In this document: positions 1 to 8,377 of the stretch, in pieces
How the letters are laid out: every line of letters starts with the position of its first letter
Numbering within the stretch: the first letter of the stretch is position 1
NCBI GenBank assembly: GCA_021811225.1
Contig: JAJZPJ010000040.1
Span: 1 to 16,547 of the forward strand
Direction of reading: 5' to 3'
Source of the DNA: Pseudomonadota bacterium
GTDB lineage: Bacteria > Pseudomonadota > Gammaproteobacteria > Burkholderiales > Rhodocyclaceae
Length of the DNA: 16,547 bases
Translations under genes and position numbers: made by a program
The notes under the pieces: generated by a model
Told to the model about the DNA's origin: nothing
Databases searched by the model: none
Seen by the model: only the letters and a program-made list of their open reading frames with translations

Positions 1-1
1 C

Positions 2-103
2 GCCGACGACGAGCTGGTGGAGATCACCCCCAAGTCGATCCGTATCCGCAAGCGCTATCTCACCGAGATCGAGCGCAAGCGCGCCAGCCGCGCCGCGGCA
101 TAA
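2..103 (+). CDS. typA: TypA/BipA GTPase, C-terminal end only (partial)
   Basis: The window opens inside this gene; the first complete codon is at 2 and the TAA stop is at 101-103, leaving 33 residues. They read DELVEITPKSIRIRKRYL followed by a basic, alanine-rich tail. This matches from memory the extreme C-terminus of TypA/BipA, where E. coli has a nearly identical DELVEVTP.SIR.RKR segment. TypA is a translational GTPase related to EF-G that binds ribosomes and acts in ribosome assembly and stress adaptation. The GTPase domain and everything else upstream lie outside the window. The gene converges on the smc-to-hpt cluster across an 89-nt palindrome-bearing gap. Identity is quite certain despite the short fragment because this tail is distinctive. 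Confidence 0.88.
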   Translation, partial: ADDELVEITPKSIRIRKRYLTEIERKRASRAAA

Positions 104-119
104 AGGGCATTCCCCCCAG

Positions 120-141
120 CCCCCTTGGCCGGGCAAGGGGG
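120..141. repeat. GC-rich palindrome in the typA/hpt convergent gap
   Basis: A perfect 8-bp inverted repeat (CCCCCTTG at 120-127, CAAGGGGG at 134-141) encloses a 6-nt loop. It lies 16 nt after the typA stop codon, so it could stop or stabilise the typA transcript. No T-run follows on either strand, so it is not a canonical intrinsic terminator. Together with the palindrome at 178-192 it resembles a dispersed intergenic repeat unit. Confidence 0.6.
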
Positions 142-177
142 TCGGGACTCCATGTCGAACGCTGCGCCTCGTTTGGG

Positions 178-192
178 GTCCCCCAGGGGGAC
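178..192. repeat. Second perfect palindrome, abutting the hpt stop codon
   Basis: GTCCCCC at 178-184 and GGGGGAC at 186-192 form a 7-bp perfect inverted repeat around a single A. It directly abuts the hpt stop codon (193-195, read on the minus strand). An alternative pairing joins 144-151 with 175-182 (8 pairs, one G-U), which would exclude this hairpin. It may act in 3'-end formation of the hpt transcript, but it has no T-run. Confidence 0.55.
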
Positions 193-735
193 TTACTTCA
201 GCGCATAGATCGCGGGCAGGTTGCGCCAGGCGCCGTAGGCGTCCATGCCGCAGCCGAACAGGTAACGATCGGGCAGCGTGAGGCCGACGAAATCGGCGGC
301 GACGGGTTTTTCCCGGCCCAGTTCCTTTTCGACCAGGACCGCCGTATAGACCGCCGCAGCGCCACGCTCGAGCAGACCTTCCCTGATCGCCGCCAGGGTG
401 ATGCCCTCGTCGAGAATGTCGTCCAACACCAGCAGCGTGCGCCCGGCCAGTTCCGTGCGCGGCTCCACCAGCCAGGTGAGCGCGCCGCCGCGGGTCTGTC
501 CCCGGTAGCGGCTGGCGTGGAGGTAATCGAACTCCAGCGGGAAGGACAACTGCGGCAGCAAGTGCCCCGCGAACACCACCGCCCCGCCCATCACCGCGAG
601 CACCAGCGGCTGGCTGTCGGCCAGCCGCGCATTCACCTCGGCGGCGATCCGGGCAACCGCCGCCGCCACCTCCGCTGCGGAGCAAACCAGTTCCGCCTGA
701 TCGAGTATGGCCTGCGCCGCATCCTTGCTCAGCAT
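193..735 (-). CDS. hpt: Hypoxanthine-guanine phosphoribosyltransferase
   Basis: A 180-residue type I phosphoribosyltransferase, the usual length for bacterial HPRT. It transfers the ribose-5-phosphate of PRPP to hypoxanthine or guanine for purine salvage in the cytosol. The PRPP-binding loop is LLVLDDILDEGITL at residues 101-114 with acidic D105/D106. MGGAVVFAG (49-57) is the pyrophosphate-binding loop I. K137 in VEKE fits the purine-contacting lysine. The C-terminal segment PDRYLFGCGMD then RNLP (155-174) is typical of the family. The loop has DEG where most HPRTs have DTG, a variant I associate with proteobacterial members. The ATG lies 15 nt downstream of the galU stop, preceded by a weak purine-rich stretch, so it is probably last in the smc-zipA-ligA-galU-hpt operon. 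Choice of purine (hypoxanthine, guanine or xanthine) cannot be settled from sequence. Confidence 0.9.
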   Translation of the reverse strand: MLSKDAAQAILDQAELVCSAAEVAAAVARIAAEVNARLADSQPLVLAVMGGAVVFAGHLLPQLSFPLEFDYLHASRYRGQTRGGALTWLVEPRTELAGRTLLVLDDILDEGITLAAIREGLLERGAAAVYTAVLVEKELGREKPVAADFVGLTLPDRYLFGCGMDAYGAWRNLPAIYALK

Positions 736-750
736 CGCTCTCGTTCCAGC

Positions 751-1626
751 TCAGCGGACCCGGCCGCCGCCGGCCAGGTAGGCGACGAATTCCGCGCCGA
801 CCTCGGGATGGCGCCGGCCGAACTCGACCATGGCTTCGAGATAACCCAGCTTGGAGCCGCAGTCGTAGCGCTCTCCGGCGAAACGATAGGCCAGCACCTG
901 CTGCTCCTTGAGCAGCGCACTGATGCCGTCGGTGAGCTGGATCTCGCCGCCGGCGCCCGGCGTCAGCTGCTCCAGGTGGTGAAAAACGCGCGGCGTCAGG
1001 ATGTAGCGGCCGATCACCGCCAGGGTGGATGGCGCATCCTCGGGCTTGGGCTTCTCGACGATGGCGCCGATCCGCTCGACCCGGTCGGCCAAGGGCTCGG
1101 CGGCGACGATGCCGTAGCGCTGGGTCTGGTCGCGCGGCACCTCCTCGACGCCGAGCACCGAACAATTGTAGTAGTCGTAGGCATCGACCATCTGCCGCAT
1201 CACCGCCGGCTCGCCGTCCAGCAGATCGTCGGCGAGCAGCACCGCGAAGGGCTCGTCATTGACCACCGGCTTGGCGCAAAGCACGGCGTGGCCCAGGCCC
1301 AGCGCCTCGGCCTGGCGGATGTAGATGCAGTTGATGTGCTTGGGCAGGAGGTTCCTGACGAATTCGAGCAACTCGGTCTTGCCGCGCCGCTCCAGCTCGC
1401 TCTCCAGTTCGTAGGCCTTGTCGAAGTGATCCTCGATCGCCCGCTTGCTGCGGCCGGTGACGAAGATCATGTCGCTGATGCCGGCGGCCACCGCCTCCTC
1501 GACCGCGTACTGGATCAGCGGCTTGTCGACGATCGGCATCATCTCCTTGGGGCTGGCCTTGGTGGCCGGCAGAAAGCGGGTGCCCATGCCCGCGACCGGG
1601 AATACCGCCTTGGTGACTTTTTTCAT
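751..1626 (-). CDS. galU: UTP-glucose-1-phosphate uridylyltransferase
   Basis: A 291-residue nucleotidyltransferase that makes UDP-glucose from UTP and glucose-1-phosphate, for LPS, exopolysaccharide, osmoregulated glucans and galactose metabolism. The N-terminal nucleotide loop is VAGMGTRFLPATKASPKEM (11-29). Other family motifs are QAEALGLGHAV (105-115), the metal-binding Asp in ADD (132-134), VEKPKP (190-195), GGEIQLTD (226-233) and the YDCGSKLGYL segment with K259. Length and motif order are those of bacterial GalU. The reading frame is open further upstream, but MKKV at 1626 is the natural start. Its ATG overlaps the ligA stop as ATGA, implying translational coupling. Upstream in-frame residues are low-complexity Arg/Gly sequence without family resemblance. 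hpt follows 15 nt later. Confidence 0.96.
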   Translation of the reverse strand: MKKVTKAVFPVAGMGTRFLPATKASPKEMMPIVDKPLIQYAVEEAVAAGISDMIFVTGRSKRAIEDHFDKAYELESELERRGKTELLEFVRNLLPKHINCIYIRQAEALGLGHAVLCAKPVVNDEPFAVLLADDLLDGEPAVMRQMVDAYDYYNCSVLGVEEVPRDQTQRYGIVAAEPLADRVERIGAIVEKPKPEDAPSTLAVIGRYILTPRVFHHLEQLTPGAGGEIQLTDGISALLKEQQVLAYRFAGERYDCGSKLGYLEAMVEFGRRHPEVGAEFVAYLAGGGRVR

Positions 1627-3662
1627 TGTTCCAGGATCTCCAGGAGTTGTGCCTCGTCGATCACGGCCACGCCCAGTTGCCGCGCCCGCTCGAGTTTCGA
1701 GCCGGCATCGGCTCCGGCGACGACGAAGTCGGTCTTCTTCGATACCGAGCCGGCGACCCGCCCGCCCAGGGCCTCGATCATTTCCTTGGCCGCTTCGCGC
1801 GTCAGGCTGGGCAGCGTGCCGGTGAGCACGAAGCTCTTGCCCGCCAATTTGCCCAGCGGCGCAGAATCGACGACGGCCGCCGGCTGAGCGTCGGGCCAAT
1901 GGACGCCGGCGGCCAGCAGCTGTTCGATGACATCCAGATTATGCGCCTCGGCGCAGAAATTGCGGATCGAGGCCGCGACCACCGGACCGACCTCCGGCAC
2001 CCGCATCAACTGGGCTTCGTCGGCGGCCAGCAGCGGCTCGAGCCTGCCGAAGTGGCGGGCCAGATCCTTGGCGGTGGCCTCGCCGACATTGCGGATGCCC
2101 AGCGCGTAGATGAAGCGGGAGAGCGTGGTCTGCTTGCTCTTCTCGATCGCCGCGAGCAGATTGCCGGCCGATTTTTCGCCCATGCGCTCGAGCCCCGCCA
2201 GGGTGGCCGGGTCGAGCCGGTAGAGGTCGGCGGGGGTGCGCACGATGCCGGCATCGACCAGTTGCCCGACCAGCTTTTCGCCCAGCCCCTCGATGTCCAG
2301 CGCCAGGCGCGAGGCGAAGTGCGCGAGCGAGCGTTTGCGCTGCGCCGGGCAGTAGAGGCCGCCGGTGCAGCGCAGGATGATCTCGTCCTCCGGCCGCTCC
2401 ACCCGGGAGCCGCAGGCCGGGCAGACTCGGCCGATCGCTGCGAGCAGGTCGTAGGGCTGCGCGTCTTGCGGGCGCAGCTCGGGCACCACCGCCACCACTT
2501 CGGGAATCACGTCGCCGGCGCGGCGCACGATCACCGTGTCGCCGATGCGCACGTCCTTGCGCGCGATCTCGTCCTGATTGTGCAGCGTGGCGTTGGTCAG
2601 CGTCACGCCGCCGACGAATACCGGCGCCAGTCTCGCCACCGGCGTCAGCGCCCCGGTGCGGCCGACCTGGACCTCGATCGCCAGCACCCGGGTCGTCGCT
2701 TCCTGCGCCGGGAACTTGTGGGCGATGGCAAAGCGCGGCGCGCGCGCGACGAAGCCCAATTGCTCCTGGTCGGCCAAACGATTGACTTTGTAGACCACGC
2801 CGTCGATATCGTAGGGCAGGCGCTCGCGTGCTGCGCCGATGCGCGCGTAGTAGCCGAGCAGTCCGGTGAGCCCCCGCACCACGTCGCGTTCTCCGGCCAC
2901 CGGCAGACCCCAGGCGCTCAACTGGTCCATCAGCTCGGAGTGGCTGGCGGCAGGATGGGTGATCTCGGCCACGCCGTAGGCGAAGAAGCGCAGCGGCCGC
3001 GCCGCGGTGATCTTCGGATCGAGCTGGCGCAGGCTGCCGGCGGCGGCGTTGCGCGGATTGACGAACTCCCGGCCACCCAGTTCGCGCTGCTGGGCGTTCA
3101 AGCGCTCGAAGTCGCGGCGCGGGATCAGGACTTCGCCGCGCACTTCCAAGCGCGCCGGAATCTGCACACCCGTGAGATGCAGCGGAATGTTCCTGACGGT
3201 GCGCAGGTTCTGCGTCACGTCCTCCCCGGTGGTGCCGTCGCCGCGCGTCGCCCCCTGCACGAACAGGCCCCGGTCGTAGATCAGGGTGACCGCCAGGCCG
3301 TCGAACTTGGGCTCGACCGCGTAATCGATCGAATCTTCGGCCGCGCCCAGGCTCTCCCGGCAACGGCGGTCGAAAGCGGCGACCTCCTCCTCGCTGAAGG
3401 CGTTGTTGAGCGAGAGCATCGGCACCCGGTGCGTGAGCTTGCCGAACTCGGGCAGCGGCGCGCCGCCGATCCGCTGCGTCGGCGAATCGGCCGTCAGCAG
3501 TTCCGGGTGTGCGCTCTCCAGGGTCTGCAGCTCGCGGAATAGCGTGTCGTATTCGGCGTCCGGAATCGTCGGCTGATCGAGGACGTAGTAGGCGCGGTTA
3601 TGCCGCTCGATTTCGGCGCGCAGGGCCGCCGCGCGTTCGGCCTCGGCTCGGCTGGCGGGCAT
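1623..3662 (-). CDS. ligA: NAD+-dependent DNA ligase LigA
   Basis: A 679-residue NAD+-dependent DNA ligase that seals nicks in replication and repair. Domains in order: Ia NMN-binding region (about 1-60, with HNRAYYVLD and PDAEYD); adenylation domain with active-site K119 in EPKFDG; OB fold (about 320-400); four-cysteine zinc finger with C414, C417, C432 and C438; helix-hairpin-helix repeats (about 450-585); and a C-terminal BRCT domain (about 602-679). All catalytic elements are present and the length is typical. I chose the ATG at 3662 (MPASRAEAERAA) because it gives the family's usual N-terminus. The frame stays open 46 codons further upstream, but that part overlaps zipA and looks spurious. 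It lies 7 nt after the zipA stop and its own TGA overlaps the galU ATG. Confidence 0.97.
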   Translation of the reverse strand: MPASRAEAERAAALRAEIERHNRAYYVLDQPTIPDAEYDTLFRELQTLESAHPELLTADSPTQRIGGAPLPEFGKLTHRVPMLSLNNAFSEEEVAAFDRRCRESLGAAEDSIDYAVEPKFDGLAVTLIYDRGLFVQGATRGDGTTGEDVTQNLRTVRNIPLHLTGVQIPARLEVRGEVLIPRRDFERLNAQQRELGGREFVNPRNAAAGSLRQLDPKITAARPLRFFAYGVAEITHPAASHSELMDQLSAWGLPVAGERDVVRGLTGLLGYYARIGAARERLPYDIDGVVYKVNRLADQEQLGFVARAPRFAIAHKFPAQEATTRVLAIEVQVGRTGALTPVARLAPVFVGGVTLTNATLHNQDEIARKDVRIGDTVIVRRAGDVIPEVVAVVPELRPQDAQPYDLLAAIGRVCPACGSRVERPEDEIILRCTGGLYCPAQRKRSLAHFASRLALDIEGLGEKLVGQLVDAGIVRTPADLYRLDPATLAGLERMGEKSAGNLLAAIEKSKQTTLSRFIYALGIRNVGEATAKDLARHFGRLEPLLAADEAQLMRVPEVGPVVAASIRNFCAEAHNLDVIEQLLAAGVHWPDAQPAAVVDSAPLGKLAGKSFVLTGTLPSLTREAAKEMIEALGGRVAGSVSKKTDFVVAGADAGSKLERARQLGVAVIDEAQLLEILEQ

Positions 3663-3669
3663 CGTCGGT

Positions 3670-4818
3670 TCAGGAATAGAGTCGCCGCGCGCGCCGGCCA
3701 CCGGCGGGAATGTCGCTGGCCGCCATCTTCTGCTGGAATTCTCCGATCTTGGCGCGAATCTGGGCCAGCACGCCCTCGGCCAGGGGCGCGCGCTGCTCAT
3801 CGACCAGCAGACCGTCCTGCTGCGCCGCCAAGGCGCGCGCCAGCGAGAGCAGGCGATCGAAGGCCCCCGGACCGTCGGCGACCAGAGGCACGTCGAGGCT
3901 CAGCTTAACGCCGGCAGGAGATCCTGCTCCGGCCGGCGACGCGCTCAGGGTGAATTGACACTGCCCGGACTCGTCCTCGGCCAGATAGCTGCCGTCGGCG
4001 TCGGAGCGCAGGCCGGACGCCTCGGCCAGCGCAGTCAGCGCCGCGCCGTCGATGGCGGCGCCGTGCGCGCTCACCACGTGGATACCCAAGCGCCAATCCA
4101 CCCCGGCGCAGAACCGGTCGAGCTGATCGGCTGCCGCGAGCACCGCCGCCGGTTCGGGCGCTTCGATGCGCGCAGAAAAATCCGCCGCCAGTTGCCTGGC
4201 CGCCGCCAGGTGCCGGGTGAGATCGACCTCGCCCAGCGGACCGCGGCGATCGGCCAGCTGCAGCGCCCCGATCAAGCGCCGGGAAGGCGCCGCATCGCGC
4301 GCCGAGAGCGGTCGCCATTGGCCGCGCTCGCCGCCGCTCCAGCCGATCCAGCGCCAGCGCAGCCCGGCTGCCGCCCGGCAGCGGGAGAGCGGTATCGGCG
4401 CCGGCGCGAGGATATGCACCAGGCAATCGATCTGCGGGTCGGCGAGATCCAAGGGCGGCTCCGCGGCGTCCGCTTGCAGATCGGCCTCATCCTCGGCGAC
4501 GGCTTCGGCTCGCGGCTCATCCCCGTCCTCGGCCGGCAGCGTGAATACCGGTTCGATGCGGCCATCGGGACTCGCGATGATTTTCGCGCAGGCCTCGTCC
4601 GGCGCGTCTTCCGCGCGCAGCGCCTCCTGGTCTTCAGCCGCGGCTTCAGTCTCGTCTGCGCCGAGCAGCACGTCGGCGTGATCGGTCTGGAACATGCGCT
4701 GGGTCAAGCGGCGCTGGCGCCGCTCCTGCCATTTGTTGTAGAGCCAGACCAAGGCCACGAGCGCGGCACCCGCGGCGATCAGGCTCGATTGAAACCCGTT
4801 CGGGGGCCAGAAATGCAT
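3670..4818 (-). CDS. zipA: Cell division protein ZipA
   Basis: A 382-residue membrane-anchored division protein. A single N-terminal membrane segment (about 9-27, rich in A, L and V) is followed by a basic patch (QERRQRRLTQR), as expected for a type Ib protein with its bulk in the cytoplasm. An acidic Ala/Glu/Asp-rich linker follows (about 45-130). The C-terminal region (about 220-382) resembles the ZipA FtsZ-binding domain: FTLSASP, SLDVPLVADGPGAFDRLLSLA, GLLVDEQRAPL and a final IPAG...RRLYS. ZipA tethers FtsZ to the inner membrane. The linker is acidic rather than the Pro/Gln-rich type of E. coli, and conservation is loose outside the C-terminus. The ATG at 4818 overlaps the smc stop as TGATG; a GTG one codon upstream (4821) is an alternative. 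The smc-zipA-ligA order is also seen in other beta- and gammaproteobacteria. Confidence 0.86.
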   Translation of the reverse strand: MHFWPPNGFQSSLIAAGAALVALVWLYNKWQERRQRRLTQRMFQTDHADVLLGADETEAAAEDQEALRAEDAPDEACAKIIASPDGRIEPVFTLPAEDGDEPRAEAVAEDEADLQADAAEPPLDLADPQIDCLVHILAPAPIPLSRCRAAAGLRWRWIGWSGGERGQWRPLSARDAAPSRRLIGALQLADRRGPLGEVDLTRHLAAARQLAADFSARIEAPEPAAVLAAADQLDRFCAGVDWRLGIHVVSAHGAAIDGAALTALAEASGLRSDADGSYLAEDESGQCQFTLSASPAGAGSPAGVKLSLDVPLVADGPGAFDRLLSLARALAAQQDGLLVDEQRAPLAEGVLAQIRAKIGEFQQKMAASDIPAGGRRARRLYS

Positions 4819-7800
4819 CACGCGGCAACCTCCTCGCTCATCCGCAGCGCTTCTTCCATATCGACCTCGACCACGCGCGAGACGCCCTGCTCCTGCATGG
4901 TCACGCCGATCAGTTGCTGCGCCATTTCCATGGCGATCTTGTTGTGGCTGATGAACAGGAACTGGGTCTGCTGCGACATGCGCCTGACCATGGCGCAGAA
5001 GCGCTCGGTATTGGTGTCGTCCAAGGGCGCATCGACTTCGTCCAGCAGGCAGAAGGGCGCGGGATTCAACTGGAACAAGGCGAACACCAGCGCCGTCGCG
5101 GTGAGCGCCTTCTCGCCGCCGGAGAGCAGGTGGATGCTGCTGTTCTTCTTGCCCGGCGGCTGCGCCATGACCTGGATGCCGGCGTCGAGCAGTTCGTCGC
5201 CGGTCAAGATCAGCCGCGCCTCGCCGCCGCCGAACAATTGCGGGAACAGCGTGCCGAAATGGCTGTTCACGCTGTCGTAGGTCTGCTGCAGTTGTTCGCG
5301 CGTCTCGCGGTCGATGCGACCGATCGCCTCTTCGAGCGTGTTGATGGCTTGGGACAGGTCCTGCGCCTGCGCATCGAGATAGCCCTGGCGCTCCTTGGCC
5401 GTCGCGAGTTCATCCACGGCGGCGAGATTGACCGCACCCAGCGCTTCGATCTCCTGGCCCAAGCGGACGATGTCCGCCGCCAGCGCCGACTCCTTGAGGC
5501 CGGGTAGCAGCTCGGCGGCGAGCCCGGCCTCCTGTTCTTCGCCGTCGATGCCGGCCTCGGCCAGGCGGGCCGCGTACTGCTCTTCGTTGAGCGCGGCTGC
5601 CTGCGTCTTCAGGCGCAGATCGTTGATGCGCTCGCGCAGGGGATGCAGACCTTGCTCGATGCCCAGCCGGGATTCGTCCAGGCCGCGCAATTGGCCGGCC
5701 GCGCCCTCCAAGGCATTGCGTCGGGAAGCGGCCAGCGCCTCGCGCTCCGCCCGGGCGGCGAGCGCCGCCTGCAGCCCCTCTTGCAGCGCCTCGTCGCCGA
5801 TCCCGGCCTGTTCGGCGTCGGCCGCCGTCTTGTCCGCAGCGATGCGCAGAAGCTGGCTCCTGGCCGTCTCCAGGGCGCGGGCGTTGTCCGCGAGCTTGGC
5901 GGTGCACTCGCGCTCGGTGAAGCGCAGCTCCTGGGCTTCGCGCGCCAGCGTCTGCTCCGCACTCCTCGCCTCGCGCAGCGCCGTGTCGCAGGCGCGCTGC
6001 GCGTCCATGGCCAGATCGAGGCGAGTGCGGGCCGCCGCCAGCGCTTCGCGGTGGCCCGCCGCCTGCTCCTCGGCGCGCGCGAGTTCCAGCCGCTCCGCCT
6101 CCTCGCCTTGGAGGATCTCGGCGAGCTCCCGGTCGATCTGGGCGGCGCGCTCTTCGAAGCGCGCCAGTTGCTGGCTCAAGGTGAGTGCGGCCACCTGGGC
6201 CTGATGCAATCGGCCCTGCGCTTCCTCCGCGGTCCGGCGCCCGCCCGCCAGCCGATCGCGCAGATCGGCGAGCAGGCCCTCGGCCGCGGCGACGGCATCG
6301 AGCGCAGCCGCCTCTTCCTGTTCGTGCAGTTCCACCAGCAGGTCGAGTTCCTCGATTTCGCGCTGCCGTTCGATCACGCCGTGGATGCGCGCATCGGGCA
6401 CGTAGAGAAAGAGGCTCCTGGCCCCGCGCAGATGGCCGGCGCGGTCGACCCGGAGGCGGACGCCGGGAGGGAAGTCGGCCGCCAGATCCTCGCCGACGGC
6501 GACGCCCGCGAGCCATTCGTCGAGCACCGGCGCCCAGCGCGGATCGTCGCAGCGCACCTTGGCGCGCAGCGCATCGGCGACCGGCTCGACGGCCCCGCCC
6601 GCTCCGTCGGACAAGCCCAGGGCGAAACTCGTCGGCGGCGGATCGGCCAGCGCCTGCGCCGCAACCTCCGCAGGCGCGGGCAGCGCCGCCAGCCGCTCGC
6701 GCAGCACCGCTTCGAGCGCCGTCTCCCAGCCCGGCTCCACCTGGATCGCGCGCCACAGCGGCGCGCCATCGGCCAGCCCCCGGCGGGCGAGCCAGTCGCC
6801 GATCTCGCCGCCGCTGCCGACGCGGCGCTGCAACTGGGCGAGCGCATCCCGTCTGGCGCGCGCATCCGTCGCCTGGCGGTGGCAGGCCAACTGCCGCTCG
6901 CGCGCCGCCGACAATTGCCGCTCCCGTTCGGGCAGCTGCGCCTGCGCCCCCGCCACGTTCTCCTGCGCCAGCGCCAGCGCCTCTTCGGCGCCGGCCACCG
7001 CCTCGGCGCTGGCGGCCAGGAGCACGGGGTCGGGCTCGGCGAGCGCCGCGCGTTCCTGCTCGGCGCGGACGCGGCGGGCGGCATAGTTGTCCAGGGCGCG
7101 CTGGGCGTGGATGCGGTTCGCCTCGCCGACGCGGGTGCCCTGCTCGGCCTCGTTGACCGCGCGGCGGGCGGCGGCGACGGCCTCCTCGGCGGCCGCGACC
7201 GCCGCCTCGGCCTGCGGCAGTAATGCTGCCGCCGCCTGATGGCGGGCGACGCTGCCCTCGGCGTGCTGCCGGGCGTTCTCCAGCAGCGCCTGCCAGCGCG
7301 TCTCGTCGCGCTCCAGTTCCAGGCGCTGGCCGCTCCAGTGCGTCTCCTCGGTGGCCAGGCGAATCAGCCGCGCCTCCAGCTTCTGGCGCGCATCGCGCAG
7401 GTGATGGATTTCGGCCTCGATCCTGGCCACCTCGGCATTGGCGGCGACCATCTCGCTCTGCGCCGCGTGCATCGCGTCGCTGGCGGCGAAGTGCGCTTCG
7501 CGCGCTTCTTCTATCCTCGCCTCCAGTTCGCGCAGCTGGGCGGACTCGGCTTCCAGCCGGGTGGCTGACTTATCCACCTCGCGCGCCAGACGCGCGTGAT
7601 CGGCGCGGGCATCGTTGCGTTTTTTGAGCCACAGCAGGCTCTGGCGGCGGACCAGTTGCGCCTGCAGCTCGCGATAATGCTGCGCCACCTCGGCCTGGCC
7701 CGCGAGCCGGGAAACCTGGACCTCCAGCTCGCCGCAGATGTCGCGCACCCGCGCCAGATTGTCGCCGGCGTCGGCCAGCCGGTTCTCGGTCTCGCGGCGG

Positions 7801-8327
7801 CGCTCCTTGTATTTGGTGACGCCGGCCGCCTCTTCGAGATAGAGGCGCAGTTCCTCCGGCTTGGCCTCGATGATGCGCGAGATCATGCCCTGCTCGATGA
7901 TGGCGTAGGCGCGCGGACCGAGACCGGTGCCGAGGAACAGATCGATGACGTCGCGGCGACGGACCTGGAGGTTGTTGATGTGGTAGCTGGAGTTGCCTTC
8001 GCGGTCGAGAATGCGCTTGACCGCGATCTCGGCGTACTGCGACCACTGCCCGCTGGCACGACCCTCGGCGTTGTCGAAGATCAGCTCGACGCTGGCACGG
8101 CCGACCGGCTTTCTGCCGCCCGAGCCGTTGAAGATCACGTCCTGCATCGATTCGCCGCGCAAGGCGGTGGCCTTGGACTCGCCCAGCACCCAGCGCACCG
8201 CATCGATGATGTTGGACTTGCCGCAGCCGTTGGGGCCGACCACGCCGACCAGCTGCCCGGGGAACAGCACCGTGGTGGGATCGACGAAGGACTTGAATCC
8301 GGCGAGTTTGAGCTTGGTCAGGCGCAC
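4818..8327 (-). CDS. smc: Chromosome segregation/condensation ATPase SMC
   Basis: A 1169-residue SMC protein that, with ScpA/ScpB, compacts and helps segregate the chromosome. The N-terminal head carries Walker A GPNGCGKS at 31-38 and a Q-loop region near 145-150 (IIEQGMISRII). Long Ala/Glu/Arg/Gln-rich coiled coils run about 165-500 and 650-1000, separated by a globular hinge at about 510-645. The C-terminal head has the ABC signature LSGGEKALTA at 1068-1077 and Walker B FCLLDEVDAPLDD at 1092-1104. The full set of head motifs and normal length argue for a functional protein. The start is GTG at 8327, chosen because MRLTKLKLAGFKSFVDPT is the canonical SMC N-terminus; no clear Shine-Dalgarno precedes it. 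It begins the five-gene minus-strand cluster and is divergent from queF. Confidence 0.97.
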   Translation of the reverse strand: MRLTKLKLAGFKSFVDPTTVLFPGQLVGVVGPNGCGKSNIIDAVRWVLGESKATALRGESMQDVIFNGSGGRKPVGRASVELIFDNAEGRASGQWSQYAEIAVKRILDREGNSSYHINNLQVRRRDVIDLFLGTGLGPRAYAIIEQGMISRIIEAKPEELRLYLEEAAGVTKYKERRRETENRLADAGDNLARVRDICGELEVQVSRLAGQAEVAQHYRELQAQLVRRQSLLWLKKRNDARADHARLAREVDKSATRLEAESAQLRELEARIEEAREAHFAASDAMHAAQSEMVAANAEVARIEAEIHHLRDARQKLEARLIRLATEETHWSGQRLELERDETRWQALLENARQHAEGSVARHQAAAALLPQAEAAVAAAEEAVAAARRAVNEAEQGTRVGEANRIHAQRALDNYAARRVRAEQERAALAEPDPVLLAASAEAVAGAEEALALAQENVAGAQAQLPERERQLSAARERQLACHRQATDARARRDALAQLQRRVGSGGEIGDWLARRGLADGAPLWRAIQVEPGWETALEAVLRERLAALPAPAEVAAQALADPPPTSFALGLSDGAGGAVEPVADALRAKVRCDDPRWAPVLDEWLAGVAVGEDLAADFPPGVRLRVDRAGHLRGARSLFLYVPDARIHGVIERQREIEELDLLVELHEQEEAAALDAVAAAEGLLADLRDRLAGGRRTAEEAQGRLHQAQVAALTLSQQLARFEERAAQIDRELAEILQGEEAERLELARAEEQAAGHREALAAARTRLDLAMDAQRACDTALREARSAEQTLAREAQELRFTERECTAKLADNARALETARSQLLRIAADKTAADAEQAGIGDEALQEGLQAALAARAEREALAASRRNALEGAAGQLRGLDESRLGIEQGLHPLRERINDLRLKTQAAALNEEQYAARLAEAGIDGEEQEAGLAAELLPGLKESALAADIVRLGQEIEALGAVNLAAVDELATAKERQGYLDAQAQDLSQAINTLEEAIGRIDRETREQLQQTYDSVNSHFGTLFPQLFGGGEARLILTGDELLDAGIQVMAQPPGKKNSSIHLLSGGEKALTATALVFALFQLNPAPFCLLDEVDAPLDDTNTERFCAMVRRMSQQTQFLFISHNKIAMEMAQQLIGVTMQEQGVSRVVEVDMEEALRMSEEVAA

Positions 8328-8367
8328 GTCAGGGTCGGCGATAGCGGCTAGGGTTGGTCGGACGGGG

Positions 8368-8377
8368 CATTATAATG
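8368..8377. promoter_or_regulatory. Symmetric -10 element shared by divergent smc and queF
   Basis: CATTATAATG is a perfect palindrome that gives a consensus TATAAT on the plus strand (8371-8376) and on the minus strand (8374 down to 8369). Start sites about 7 nt downstream would give leaders of about 28 nt for queF and about 35 nt for smc, both plausible. I see no good -35 hexamer at 15-18 nt spacing in either direction, and no TGn extended -10. Its use as a promoter is inference from sequence and position. Confidence 0.6.

Noticed and set aside
517..1887. 456-codon open frame on the plus strand opposite hpt, galU and ligA
   Set aside because: It lies antisense to three genes with intact family motifs. 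The translation is low-complexity and Arg/Gly/Ala/His-rich without recognisable domains, as expected from GC-rich antisense codon bias.
1626..3542. 638-codon open frame on the plus strand opposite ligA
   Set aside because: It is fully antisense to LigA, whose motifs are complete. The protein has no recognisable domain and looks like a shadow frame.
5643..7223. 526-codon open frame on the plus strand opposite smc
   Set aside because: It mirrors the SMC coiled-coil and hinge codons. The predicted protein is Arg/Ala/Leu-rich and without domains, so a shadow frame.
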